From Spirodela intermedia (taxonomy: Eukaryota > Streptophyta > Magnoliopsida > Alismatales > Araceae): DNA of 64,000 nucleotides. The stretch covers positions 2,817,878 through 2,881,877 of the forward strand of contig LR746264.1 of the NCBI GenBank assembly GCA_902729315.2, given 5' to 3'. Below the pieces are notes generated by a model. That model was given only the letters and a program-made list of their open reading frames with translations, did not search any database and was not told where the DNA came from. Shown piece by piece: positions 24,645 to 35,151 of this stretch (the stretch's first letter is position 1; the number at the start of each line of letters is the position of its first letter). A program made the position numbers and the translations under genes.

Positions 24645-25207
24645 ATGTCGACGGCGGCGGCGGAGCTGCTGAGCATGGGGATACTGCTGGATGTGCTGGA
24701 CGAGGAGTGGATGCGGGACACCCTCCCCGACGACGGTGATTTTTCATTCTCTCTCTAGATCGGTTCTTGCTGCGTTCTCACCAGATGGGTTCTGACGGCC
24801 GCCGCCCTGATGAAACCTCCTGCAGAGATCCCTCTGCCCTCTGAGGTTGCCCTCCGTGTCGAGGACGCCGAAGATTCCAGTACGTGTCTCCCACTTTCCC
24901 CACTCCTCCCCTCCCTTTGCTCGCTTCCCCTTCCTCGAGGATGGCTTTCCTCCTGTTAGATGCTCGGGGAAATGCGTCGTAGGAAGATGCGGTAGTTTTC
25001 TGTACTGGCGGCTCGAGAGATTGGGGGGAAACCAGTCCGCAGTCGCCCTGATCACCTTTTAGAGTTTCCATTTATCTCATTCTCTTAATCTCCTCCATCC
25101 TCTGCCGCTGTGATTTGTGATGGGTTCGCTGGCGAAAATGGGCAGATCTGGAGAACCAGCAGGTGGAGGCGGACACATGGCGTGACCTCGCCCTGGACAA
25201 CCAGTGA
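24645..25207 (+). CDS. APC13: Anaphase-promoting complex subunit 13 (APC13/BONSAI), copy A
   Basis: Three exons: 24645-24735, 24826-24879, 25146-25207. They total 207 bp and encode 68 residues, too short and too split to appear as one open frame. The product has the APC13 signatures: LGILLD-type helix (MGILLDVLDEEWMRDTLP), then IPLPSEVALRVEDAED, ending QQVEADTWRDLALDNQ. Arabidopsis APC13 (BONSAI) is of similar size. APC13 is a small structural subunit of the APC/C ubiquitin ligase that drives mitotic cyclin turnover. Splice sites are canonical (G|GTGATT, CAG|AGATCC, A|GTACGT, CAG|ATCTGG). The encoded protein is identical to copy B; the only coding difference I see is a silent GAC/GAT at Asp19. 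Both copies look functional. Confidence 0.92.
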
Positions 25208-25595
25208 AGACGGGAAGGGCTGCAGCGGCGATCCCTGGGATCTTCTCCCTCCTCGACGGCCGCCTTCTGGAGCGACGCGAATTCGTTTCGTGGAGAACGA
25301 TTCTGATAAGCCTGCTACAGCGGGTTGGATGGATAGTAGAACGAGCATCTTCCTCTGTTTCCTCCATATTCTTCCTGTAGTCCGCGAGAATTGCTGAACT
25401 TGCAGGAGAAGCCTCGTCGATGACGCGAGCGGACGGGATAAGGAGAGCCGGCCCTGCTGTGGGAAAGACCCACACGCCACCCGCGCGCCGCCTCTCCATC
25501 CCCCGCCATCCCGTGCCCGGAAAAGGGTAGATTAACTCGCAGGGTGGTAACGAACGGGCGTGGTAGGTGGTGGTAGAGAGGGAAGGACGGAGCTA

Positions 25596-25872
25596 GGACA
25601 TGAGTTCACCAGCTCTTCCTCCGCAGCTACCTCTTCTCTCGCGAGCGGGCGGAGGGTGACAAGAGGGCGGGGCGGCGTCTCGCGGGCCTCCGCCGCCTCC
25701 TCTGCGCCAAGCTCCGGGTCGCCCGCCGTCTCCGTCGCGTGCTCTGGCACGGGCTCCGCCGTGCCTGCTGCTGCTTCGAGGCCAGGCGCCGGCGGTTCGC
25801 CCCTCGGCCCCGTTGTGCGGCGCACGCTCGGTTCGTGCGAAGAAGCGCCTGTCGGACTTCATCTCACTGTAA
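25596..25872 (+). pseudogene. Arg-rich small protein gene, copy A (5' truncated)
   Basis: This matches the gene at 36304-36711 from its QLFLRSYLFSRERAEG segment onward, but the first 35 or so codons and the promoter are gone. The sequence jumps straight from the APC13 downstream flank into mid-gene. A second deletion near 25800-25830 removes codons before the ARFVRR part and shifts the frame at the end. There is no start codon in the original frame. Confidence 0.75.
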
Positions 25873-26055
25873 AACGTCGTGGCGATGGAACTCCCCATTT
25901 GAAAGTCCAATAAAACGGAGAAAAATAGCAGCACCACGGTGGCGATCCTTCGATCCTGATCCTCGTAGTTTGGTCTGGTCTGAGTCTATCCGCCTTGACT
26001 ATCTGGAGAAAAACCTCGGTGGAGGAAGATAGAGAAGTCGCGTGGAAGGTGACCT

Positions 26056-26516
26056 CCTACTGAGAAGCCGCTTGCCAGGGCGGCGGCTGTCGCCACACCA
26101 AACTCTATGCTCAGTGAGGAGGGCCTTCAAGGGTCTCCAGGGGCGCTCCCTCACCAAGGGCCCCCTGGGGAGCGAGTCGGAGGATGACGAGGGCGGGTTT
26201 GACGAGGATGAAGAGGAGGGCTACTCCCTGGCGGAGGACCAGAACGCAGGGAGAGACGGGCTCGCCATTCTAGCTTGGGCTTGCCGCAGCAACTAGACTC
26301 TCTCCAGAAGCGTGGAATAACCCACCTCCTCCCCATAGAAGTCTGAAAACTTTCAGTTTCGTCTCAGGACGCCTGATGCCATCGATTGCGTTTCTTTATC
26401 CTAACTGGGTGGGCTTCTCTTTATCCTAATTGGGTGGGCTTCACGAGGTTCAGATCTTTGCCACCCCTCTCTTACACCCCATTTATTCACACTCCTTGGG
26501 CACCGTCGTATGTTTT
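26056..26516 (+). pseudogene. RH3 fragment (exon 1 and start of intron 1)
   Basis: Bases from about 26058 match RH3 exon 1 (from about 18829), with an internal gap of roughly 100 bp so that the transit-peptide part joins directly to the ATPNS segment. The acidic [14 protein letters not shown] stretch and the LAEDQ, GLPQQ and SLQKRG codons follow. Small indels (an extra G near 26110, missing bases near 26270 and 26295) break the frame. The match continues past the exon boundary, where the donor GTCTTA has become GTCTGA, into intron 1 as far as the sequence matching about 19440. A 26-base stretch (CTTTATCCTAA...GGGCTTC) is tandemly repeated at about 26394-26440. Retained intron sequence shows DNA-level duplication. 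No helicase motif is present. Confidence 0.85.
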
Positions 26517-27010
26517 ATTCTATTTTTCATTTCATTCAAACTTGAAGATAATTAATCTCAATGTGAAAATTATATATATGAAGTTTATATCATGAGGCTA
26601 TCATTGAGTTTCCTATTTAAAGTGATTTATTAGAGTTTAAATATTTAGGATTACGGCTTCTCTCATATGTCTAGCTATAAATATAAATATGTATAGATAC
26701 CAAGTCTTATTATAATTTTGTAATAAGTTAAATTAAAAAAAGACACCAACATGCTAGCAAAATATTGTCTATAAATAAGGGGTCATGATCATTAGATCAC
26801 ATATTAAGAGTCACTCTTAAATATCCTATCTCTTTTGAGTAAAGTCATTGGATGACTCGTCTATGCTGATCTAAAAGGTTATCATTATACTTGCACCTTT
26901 ATATATTCAAGTATGACTTTAATCTATTCTCATCATATTATATCATTCTTCATTTATCTTAACATTAGATCCTTTAGATTCAACAAGTGATATTACGGAT
27001 TTGGTCGTCT
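26517..27010. mobile_element. AT-rich, LTR-like stretch
   Basis: The sequence is sharply AT-rich after the RH3 fragment. It has a TATAAATAAG box near 26772, a run of short T/C-rich words, and an end reading TTCAACA followed by TGATATTACGG near 26991. That end resembles a decayed LTR end plus a primer-binding site of the initiator-Met tRNA type. No coding domain is visible. It could be a solo LTR or simply old AT-rich repeat DNA. Confidence 0.3.
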
Positions 27011-27490
27011 ACCATAGACATACTAATGGGCCGTACAGACCATGCAAATGGATTTGTCGACTATTGATTCTTCTTCATTCTTTGCAGAGGAGGAGCGGTG
27101 GTTTCTGCACACCTCTATTCCTCCCTTTTTCTTGAAGGAAGATTTCCATTCAGAAATCGGGGGCTGTAAGAGAGCCCAACCATTCCTATTTCCCCTTTAC
27201 GTCGTCGGACGAAAGGCTCAAGAACGGTGAACAGCGCTTCCGGATGTCTGGACGCCAGAGGGCACCAGAAGGCAAAGAGGAGCCCCAGGACTACGACAGA
27301 GGGTTCCAAAAGGCTGTGCTGGAGGCAAAGGGCTGCGGTGGCTTCCGCACGCTCCTAACCAGGTAGGGCTCTATTTTTCGGATGGGAGACCATTTTGGGC
27401 CGACCATTCTAAGCCCTAAGGCACCGGAACAACCCGGTATCCTGCTCCCCTTTGGACCGATCCGACGTGGCTCAATAGGCTTCTCCCTTC
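27011..27490. other. Unassigned sequence between LTR-like stretch and direct repeats
   Basis: No gene is supported. Composition returns to about half GC. Short frames on both strands carry no recognised domain. Confidence 0.4.
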
Positions 27491-27494
27491 GTGC

Positions 27495-27715
27495 TACAGT
27501 TTGTGCACCAGCCACCGTGTGAAATGACCATACCGTTTTCTGTGTGGTGCTGGATGGGAAATGAATTGTCACACGACGGTTCAGGCACCGGCCGTCATGC
27601 GGCGATTGAGGCCCCTGGCCACCGATTACCACGTGAAATGGCCGCACCGTTTTCGATGAATGCCGGATGGGAGAGGAAACGTCAAGCGACGGTTCATATA
27701 CCAAGCGCCGATTCG
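27495..27715. repeat. Tandem diverged repeat, unit about 110 bp
   Basis: Two diverged units share the order GCCACCG, GTGAAATG, CCGTTTTC, GGATGGGA, CACACGACGG/CAAGCGACGG and GTTCA. The first begins near 27509 and the second near 27618. They run directly into the 27714 direct repeat. Confidence 0.6.
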
Positions 27716-28060
27716 GGTGACCGGCTCGGCACGAGCTGGACAGCAGGAACGGTCTGCTGCGCTGATCAAGATAGACGGACACTACTCAGTATTAGCCGAT
27801 CTGGTTAGCTATCGTGCCAGTCTTTAGTGATGATGTCAGCATTTGATCGTATGACACCATGCTCATAAAATCTTTATTTTGGACGTCATTTAATTTATTT
27901 CGGGTGACCAGCTTGGCACGAGCTGGACAGCAGGAACGGTCTACTGCGCCGATTAAGATAGACGGACATTGACTCAGTATTAGCCAATCTGGTTAGCTAC
28001 GGTCCCGGTCTTTAGTGATGATGTCAGCATTTGATCGTATGACACCATGCCCATAAAATA
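27714..28060. repeat. Pair of about 157-bp direct repeats
   Basis: Copy 1 (about 27714-27870) and copy 2 (about 27900-28057) both run from CGGGTGACC through GGCACGAGCTGGACAGCAGG, AGATAGACGGACA, CTCAGTATTAGCC and GATGATGTCAGCATTTGATC to ATGACACCATG and CATAAAAT. A 29-bp AT-rich spacer separates them, giving a 186-bp period. They resemble termini or a subrepeat of an unknown mobile element. Confidence 0.85.
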
Positions 28061-28740
28061 TTATTAATAATTTTATTTTAAAAATTATTCATAAAGTTAT
28101 TTGAATTTTTTAATAGTTATGTTTATATTGAACATGAATAAATGTTAAATAACTATCATACTTCAAATCTTGGTATATCTGATATTTTATAATTATTAAT
28201 TAAAGCAACATCCTACCAAAGTAAACTTTATTGTGGAGATTAATTTTTCTAACATTTGAGATGTTGTGTATGTGATTTGTGGATATTAATTGGCCTAAAT
28301 AAAACTTTAGTGTTTTACAAATTAATTATATCTATGATAATAATATGTGATAATTATTATCAATATTTATTCATCACACCAAAATATTACTTGTAGTTAA
28401 TATTATTGTCCAAAGAGAGAGTATTAGTATTATAGTTGATATCTTGTGATAAAAAGTATCATTATGAAAATCAGATTACTTATGTAAGCTTTATATTATT
28501 TTTTGTATAGTTTCAAATTCTATTTCTATTATTTCTGTTCATATCAACTCTATTCCCATGTTAAATGACACCAACTTTAATACATGAAAAGAAAATGTTA
28601 TGATAGTTCTCAATTACATAGATCTAGATATTGCATTAAGAAAAGATCATCCAACAAACTCTCTTGAGAATAGAAAAGATATGAAAAAGTGAAATCAATC
28701 AAATTACGTAAACCTTATTATCATGAAGTGTGTCATTCTA
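28061..28740. other. AT-rich DNA left of the copia element
   Basis: Very AT-rich sequence with no gene, probably old repeat DNA. The exact left end of the neighbouring retrotransposon could not be placed. Confidence 0.4.
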
Positions 28741-29262
28741 GAAGATTTCATGGACATTTCATTTGAAAAAGTCAATATAACAAGAGTTTTTCTTGAGTAC
28801 AATCTTAATAAAGCTTATATCTATAAATTATAAAGACAAAGAAAATATAAGAGTATATTTTTGAGATATCTCATTTTACGTCAAAATTAAAATTACTAAA
28901 ATTAGAACTATCAGAAGATTTGTTCATGTACTTAGTTTTGATTTCTATTCCTACATAATTTAGTCAATTTAAGGCGAGTTATAATTGTCAACATGACAAA
29001 TAATCTCTAAATGAGCTCATATCACATTGTGTCCAAGAAAAAAAAAGGTTAAAACAAGATAGGTGTGAGTGTTTATTTCGTCATAACTTCTTATCTTTTC
29101 TCTCTAGTTGAGACATAAATTAGAGGTGTCTAGTATAAGTTTTATTATCATTAAGATTCATAATAGTTTGGTAATTTTTCTTTTATTTGTTCTTATTGAT
29201 ATTCACAAATTGAGTCTCTACTATTATTTCAGATCATGTACTTACCAATTTATTCTAACAAA
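28741..29262 (+). repeat. Probable 5' LTR of the copia element (left end uncertain)
   Basis: The segment just before the primer-binding site (about 29120-29240) resembles about 33630-33720: GTGTCTAGTATAAG/ATGTTTAGTAAAAG, TCATTAAGATTC/TCATCAAGATCT, and AATTGAGTCTC/AATTGAGTTTC. The similarity is diverged and fades leftwards, so the start is a guess from the likely LTR size. Confidence 0.5.
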
Positions 29263-29582
29263 TGATATTAGAGCTTTGATTTGATTATTTTTAGATTTAA
29301 TATGGTGTTTAAGGTACACATTGACATCCAAAAGTTAGATAAATCTTTTAACTTTAATCTCTAGAAGTATTATGTATATTATGTATTGTTGTAGACTAAT
29401 TTGTATAAGATTTTAGATAGATCAAAATCAAGCAAGATCAATGCTAATGATTGAGAGATAATAAAGAAGAAGGCTAAAATTTTTATTCTCACATATCTAT
29501 TTGATTGGCTCTTCAATTGATCATGAATGAATATAATTCAAAAGAAGTATAGACGAAGTTAAAGAAATGATGTGTACTAAAT

Positions 29583-29921
29583 TTGATGATGAGAAAATTG
29601 ACATTAAAGAAAAAGTTATTTGGGTTATGCATGTTAAATAGAGATGATTTGACATCTCATATTGATTATTTTAATCAATTGTTGAATGACTTATTTCATA
29701 TAAAATCAAAATTTTCTAATAAGAATAAAATTATTACTCTGCTTATTTCTCTTTTTGATTCATATGATCATCTTGTTACGATCTTGTTGTATTGTAGTAC
29801 AACATATATTCTTAAAGATGTTATTGACTTATTAATAAAGTATTATCATCAAAAGAAGAATGTTAGTGAGACTTATGGTGAGAGTTTATATGTGAAGTGT
29901 GGAAGAGAACATGGAAGGTAG
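29583..29921 (+). pseudogene. Copia gag remnant
   Basis: This is the longest open piece of the element, 112 residues. It has the copia gag/UBN2-like pattern: LFGLCML, then DYFNQLLNDL, ITLLISLFDSYDHLVTILL and a Lys-rich end. It opens mid-domain, and the zinc knuckle downstream is already damaged. Confidence 0.7.
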
Positions 29922-32900
29922 AAGGAGAAAAAATTGTCAAGAGACAAGAAAAGTCGATCAAAGTCATGAATAAATTGACTGAAAAATTAAACTTCTCATA
30001 AGTGTTATGAGAAGGGATATTTGCAAAGAGATTTTCAAAAGAACCTTAAGGATAAGATAATAAGAGATGAATCAAATTCAACTAAGAGTACGAAAGTTAA
30101 TGACAAAGAAAATGGTGAAGTCTATTATGACTTTGTTACAATTGAGAAGTTGTTGAACAATTTTTTTTTTAATACTAGTCATTTTTATCATGTATCATAA
30201 TATTGATTGATTTGACTCATACAAAAGTACAACATGAGTTGATGAGAAATAACATAAATTACGAAGTAGTTGTCATTGATTCAATGAAGGTTCATCTATT
30301 TAATAGAGTGATTTGAGAGTGTAGAAATGTTTGTAATATTCTAGCATTGCACTATAATTTGATTTCGCTTGTAGTATTAGAAATACATAAATATTACTTC
30401 AAATAAGATAATGAAATCTTAAAGATTATCAAGATACTGCTCGTTGTGATGAAAGAAAAATGTCAATGAACAAATATTTATAAAATTGAGGAAAGTACTA
30501 TTATAGGTAGAGCATGTGTTGTAATATCAAATGATTCTATAATTGATGACACTCTTTTATGACACTTACGATTGGGTCATATGAGTGAAACATGTATGCA
30601 GAAGTTACATAAACGAGGAATATTACCTAATGTGAAAATTTATAAATTAGATTTTTATAAGTATTGTATTATAGACAAATAATACAAATTGACATTCAAG
30701 ATAATAAAATATGATACAAATGGTGTGTTAGATTATATTCATTTAGATGTGTGAAGTTCAATTGATGTGATGTCGATGGGTGGTACTCATTATTTTCTGA
30801 CCTTTGTTGATGGTTTTATCAAAGTTTAAGTATTCTTCTTGAAACATAAATCAATAGTATTTACAAAGTTCAAGATTGTGTGTGAAGGTAGAAAATCAAA
30901 TGGAGAGAAAGATCAAAGTCTTGTAGATTAACAATGATACAAAATTTAAGAATTTTGAGTTTGACCAATTTTATAATGAGCATGATATTCAACATCATTA
31001 TATGATAAAAAAGACTCCGCAGCAAAATGGTGTTCTTGAATAAATAGTCTGCATGATTGCTAAGAGAGTATAATATTTATAATTAAATATCGACATGTCT
31101 AATGAGTTTTGAATTTAAATTGTGACTATGACAACTTATTTAATAAATAGATTATTAAATTATGCTCTTTATGAGAAAGTTGTTGAAGATGTATGGACTA
31201 AAAATCTTGTTGACTATTCAAATTTGCATATATTTAGATGTTTAGGATATGTCTTTACATTTTGATGAAAAATCAAGTTGGATCTAAAGTCGAGGAAATG
31301 TATTTTCTTGAGCTCTAGGACTAATGTGAAGTGATATTGACTTTGGGATTCAGAGACTAAAAAGATTATTTTCAATAAGAATGTGATCTTTGATGAAGAT
31401 CACATGTTGAAGTCATTTTCTACATGACATAAAATTCAAACATCTAATGATATTTGTATTGAAGATAAAGTAAGATTAGAAGTGGAGATTGTACAGAATC
31501 CTCTTAGTTCTATTGTGAGTGAAGAACGAGTTGTTGAATCATCAAATGTTACTAATTATATTATTACTAAATGGAGTAAGTGTAAAGTAAGGTCTCTTAC
31601 TTGTCTTAATGATTATATTGATTTTGTATTAATTATAAGAAATGACGAACTTACAACTTTTCAGGAGGTAATTAGATGTTTTGAAAAAGAGAAATGACTA
31701 TAAACGATATTTGAGAAGTGAGCATCTTTAGACAAAAATTACATTTTAGAATTAGTTAATCATCTTACAAAGAAGCGAGCTATTAAGTACAAATGAGTGT
31801 ACAAGAAAAAGTCATCAATGATTGATGGTGACCAATCATAGTACAAGACAAGACTTTATTATAAAAATAAAAAAATACGAAATTAATTATATAGAGATCT
31901 TTTTGTATGTTATGAAGCACACATCTATTTACTTGGTATTAGCTATTATTGCACATAAAGATATAAAGTTTAAACAATTAGATGTGAAAACAACATTACT
32001 CTATGAAGATTTAGAAAAAATTATTTACATATAGTAGTCAAAAAGTTTCATTGTATAAGGGTCAAAACATCTTATATGTCAATTGAAAAAGTCACTTTAT
32101 GAGTTGAAGTAGACATTAAGATAGTGATACGAGATATAATTTTGACTATTGTATTTATTTGAGAACTTGTGATAATTCTTTTATTATTTTGATGCTCTAT
32201 GTTGATGATATGCTCATTGTTTTAAATAATTCATATTAATAGAAAATTTGACATGAAGAATCTTAGTGTAGTAAAGAAGATTTTTGGTATGGAGATCTAT
32301 AGAGACCAAAAGTTAAGTCAACTATGGTTGACTCAGAGAAGTTATTTCTTAAAAGTAGTGAATTTGTTTGGAATGAGTAATGCTAAAACAGTAAGTATTC
32401 TTTTGACTAGTCATTTCAAATTATCTACTAAGTTTATGACATCTAAATAAGATATTATTGAGATGAAGTAAATTTCTTATGTTAGTATAATTAGCTCTCT
32501 CATATATGTTATGATTTGTAGAAGACTAAATATTACTCATGTTGTTAGGCTTGTTAATAGGTTAATGAACAATTTATGAAAAGAATATTGGAGCGCAATA
32601 AAATAGATTCTCCGATATCTAAAGGGTTATTTAGATTTTCAAATCTATTTTGACCAACAAAGCTGTCTTTCTACTATTAATTTGATTGATGTAGATTTTT
32701 TGAAGATTTAAATCATTAAAGATCTACGACATTATATGTTTTCACCGTGGCTGGTGGACTTGTGAGTTGGAAGTTTATACTTTCAACTATTATTGCATTA
32801 TTTACAATTGAGGTAGAGTATATGACTGCTATTGAAGTAGCTATAAAGGTCTTGTAGTTGAAGAGATTATTGAGTGAACTTAGGATCTAATAGAATAAAG

Positions 32901-33207
32901 TTACTCTACAATGTGATAGTTAAAATGTTATTTACTTAGTAAAGAATTAAGTTTATCATACACAATCGAAATATATTGATATGTGATATCACAAAATCTG
33001 TGAGTTGGTGAATTATGAAGATATCTTTCTATAGAAGGTTCACATAAAAGAGAATACCGCATTTATGTTGACGAAAGTCATCACAATATAAATGTTTAAA
33101 TATTATTTGAATTTAATTTATATTGTAGGTATCTTGTAGAAGGTGGAGAACTTATAGTATGAACAGATAACTTTAAGTACAGTGATGATGACTGTCAAGG
33201 TGGAGTT

Positions 33208-33720
33208 TATTGACAGTGTTAGTCCATCATGATTAACTTATTTGAGAGATGTGTGAGGAGCCATCTCTTGTCTCAATTGTTCGAGAGATGTGAGAAAGAG
33301 CTTCTCCCTTATGACTCACTTAGGAGATGTGTAAGAAGTAAGAAATAGTTGTCACCTCATTCCTTTAGACTCGTTTGAGGGTCGTATAAGGAGTGAGGGA
33401 GTGTGAAATAAGTCTCACCTGCATGTAGATCGAAATACCTCTTTTTTTAAGACGATTATTTTTTCCTATTTTTTATAAATATGACATATATTTCTTTTTT
33501 TAATATGATGGGTGACGAGATTTATCTCTCTCCCTCTCTCTCTTGATTATATCTTCTCTCTATTAACTCTTTCCTTCTTTTTTGATCTCTCTTCTTAATG
33601 TGTGAGTCATCTAAAAGACATTAAGATGTAGATTAAAGATGTTTAGTAAAAGTCTTAGTCTCATCAAGATCTTGAATAACTTAGTGATTTCTCTTCTATA
33701 ATATTTAAAAATTGAGTTTC
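33208..33720 (+). repeat. Probable 3' LTR of the copia element
   Basis: The segment begins after the purine tract at about 33197-33207 and ends at about 33720 with AATTGAGTTTCC. It contains a (CT)-rich run at 33530-33545. Its last 90 bases resemble the segment before the 5' primer-binding site. Within about ten bases of its end the duplicated block (copy B) starts. Confidence 0.5.
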
Positions 33721-33796
33721 CAGAGGAAATTGCTTGTCTTCGGAGGGAGATGTAGAGATATAGAGGCGAACAGCTCAGAACACATGTCCAACAGAC

Positions 33797-34800
33797 TCAG
33801 GCTACAATTCTTCGGAACAAGGACTCGGCTTCACCGGCGGCGGAGCCAGAGCTCAACACAAGTTCCTCAACGGGGAGCTTGGCGACGTCCCTCCTAATCC
33901 CGATGTCGGAGACCACTCGGTTCAGGCAGTATATGCCGCTCGTGACCACCGCCAGCCCGCCAAAGCTGCTCGACAGAAAGCGGAGGGGGGAGCCGGCTAT
34001 GGCACTGGCAGCGGACACTATGCACCCCCACTGCCCGCTGCGCCCCACGCTGTAGCTCGTCGTCACCAGCAGGCCCGTCTTGCAATAGATTGCGAAGTCC
34101 TCGCAGTTGTTCTTGAATAGGTCATATGCGCCGAAGCCGTGCCGGAGGAGGTACCTCGCGCGGTGGATGACGTCGGCGGCTGGGTCCGATGACGCGAAAG
34201 TGCAGGTGCCGCCTCGAACCTTGGAGATGAAGAAGGCGAGCGAGACCGAGTAACAAAATATGTAGAGATCGTTGCCGGAGAGGAAGCAGTCGAGGCAGGA
34301 CTCGATGACTCCGTTGAGCGCGCTCTGATCGCCGCATTGCTCGCAGGGGGAGTCGGGGCAGGAAGGGACGGAGCTGGACAGAAGCCGATCGAAGACGGTC
34401 CCCGTCCCGATCTCTTCACCTCCCCTGGTGAAGTGGACGACGTTCCCATCGCCCACATAGATCCCTGTCAAAAATGAAAAAAAATATAATCAGCGTTACG
34501 CCGCAATCTGAGAGAGGAACGCGGCCGTCCACGGCGTTCCTGCGGCTCGTTCATCGTCCGCCGCAGGAACGCCGGCGATCGTGGTCCATCGAGCGTCGGG
34601 AGGAGATTTCCATCGACGAGCAGAGCTCTCCTCCCGACGATCGACCGCCCACGGTCGCATCAGGGGATTCCGGGGAAGAAGATGGCGGCGAGGTTGTAGG
34701 ACGCACCGTGGTGAGCGTAGATGTAGCCCCTTCTCCAGGAGTAGATGTGGTCGCCGGGCTTTAGCTGCTCGCGGTCAATCATGTTCGACAGCACCCCCAT
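33797..34800 (-). CDS. LRAT-domain protein, copy B (intact)
   Basis: Two exons on the minus strand: 34707-34800 and 33797-34464, total 762 bp, 253 residues. The join CACCACG|GG restores the family motif HHGIYVGDG. The protein opens MGVLSNMIDREQLKPGDHIY, continues with the NlpC/P60-like LRAT core (HHG with catalytic-type His, then VVHFTR) and has NNCEDFA carrying the predicted catalytic Cys. A hydrophobic C-terminal part (SAIAGSPLRFLSSSFGGLAV) follows. Animal LRAT proteins are acyltransferases or phospholipases with Cys-His chemistry; plant members are mostly uncharacterised. It lies divergent to APC13-B with 351 bp between start codons. It differs from the broken copy A by an intact exon 1, an intact acceptor and a longer C-terminus. 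Confidence 0.88.
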
Positions 34801-35151
34801 GCTCCGCCGCCGTCGGCGTCCCTCTCCTCTATCCGACGGCGAAGACGACCACCGGAGGAACGGCACCGCCGCCGGAGGAAGGCGGCTCCTTCCTCCCCCC
34901 TCGCCTGCCCCCCACCTTCCGCCATATTTTTATGCTTGCCTCCTTTCGTCGTCTTCCCTCTCCCTCCCGCCCGCAGGGATCTTCCTTCGCTGCGAAGGAA
35001 AGGGGCGTTCATCGGAACCGTCCAATGCCGTGAGGATCTGACGGTGGTCCTTCCTCCTCAATGCGGGCGAACTCGGTACAGGCGCCCGTCATCAAAAATC
35101 TCATTTTTCGAGAGAGAGAGAGAGAGAACGACGGCAGAGACGGAGACGAAG
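34801..35151. promoter_or_regulatory. Shared upstream region of LRAT-B and APC13-B
   Basis: The 351 bp between divergent starts is nearly identical to the copy A region and ends in a slightly longer (GA)n tract (about 35110-35127), about 25 bases before the APC13 ATG. It is a candidate bidirectional promoter. Confidence 0.55.

Larger units (their letters stand above)
23270..26050. repeat. Duplicated block, copy A (matches 33730-37270)
   Basis: From about 23270 the sequence matches the segment starting near 33730 almost base for base, through the LRAT gene, the shared upstream region, the whole APC13 gene and its downstream flank. Near 25605 copy A jumps over about 290 bp that are present at roughly 36113-36405. 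Near 25968 it jumps over a further 380 bp (about 36808-37190). It then matches again to about 26055, where an RH3-derived fragment begins. Introns and intergenic DNA are included, so this was a DNA-level duplication and not retroposition. Confidence 0.9.
28741..33720 (+). mobile_element. Decayed Ty1-copia LTR retrotransposon
   Basis: Read on the plus strand, the remnants lie in copia order. They are a degraded Met-tRNA primer-binding site (TGATATTAGAGC at 29266-29277), a gag frame (29583-29921), a zinc-knuckle remnant near 30001-30040, a GAG-pre-integrase segment (HLRLGHMSE near 30569), integrase (DYIHLDV...GGTHYFLTFVDGF near 30730-30820), and reverse transcriptase (FKQLDVKTTLLYEDLE near 31970, YVDDMLI near 32200). 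They end with RNase H (STIIALFTIEVEYMTA near 32790) and a purine tract (CAAGGTGGAG) near 33197. Integrase before RT identifies copia, not gypsy. Many stops fit G-to-A or C-to-T change, such as TGA in place of conserved Trp codons in the LWHLRLGH and HLDLW motifs. The element cannot make its proteins. The left boundary is approximate. Confidence 0.88.

Noticed and set aside
25077-25499. 140-residue minus-strand frame, mirrored at 35584-36006
   Set aside because: Its presence in both copies reflects the block duplication only. It covers APC13 exon 3 on the opposite strand and has no domain.
27360-27400. GGATGGGAGACC, reminiscent of 5S rRNA
   Set aside because: Only this short word matches; the rest of a 5S gene and its internal promoter are absent.
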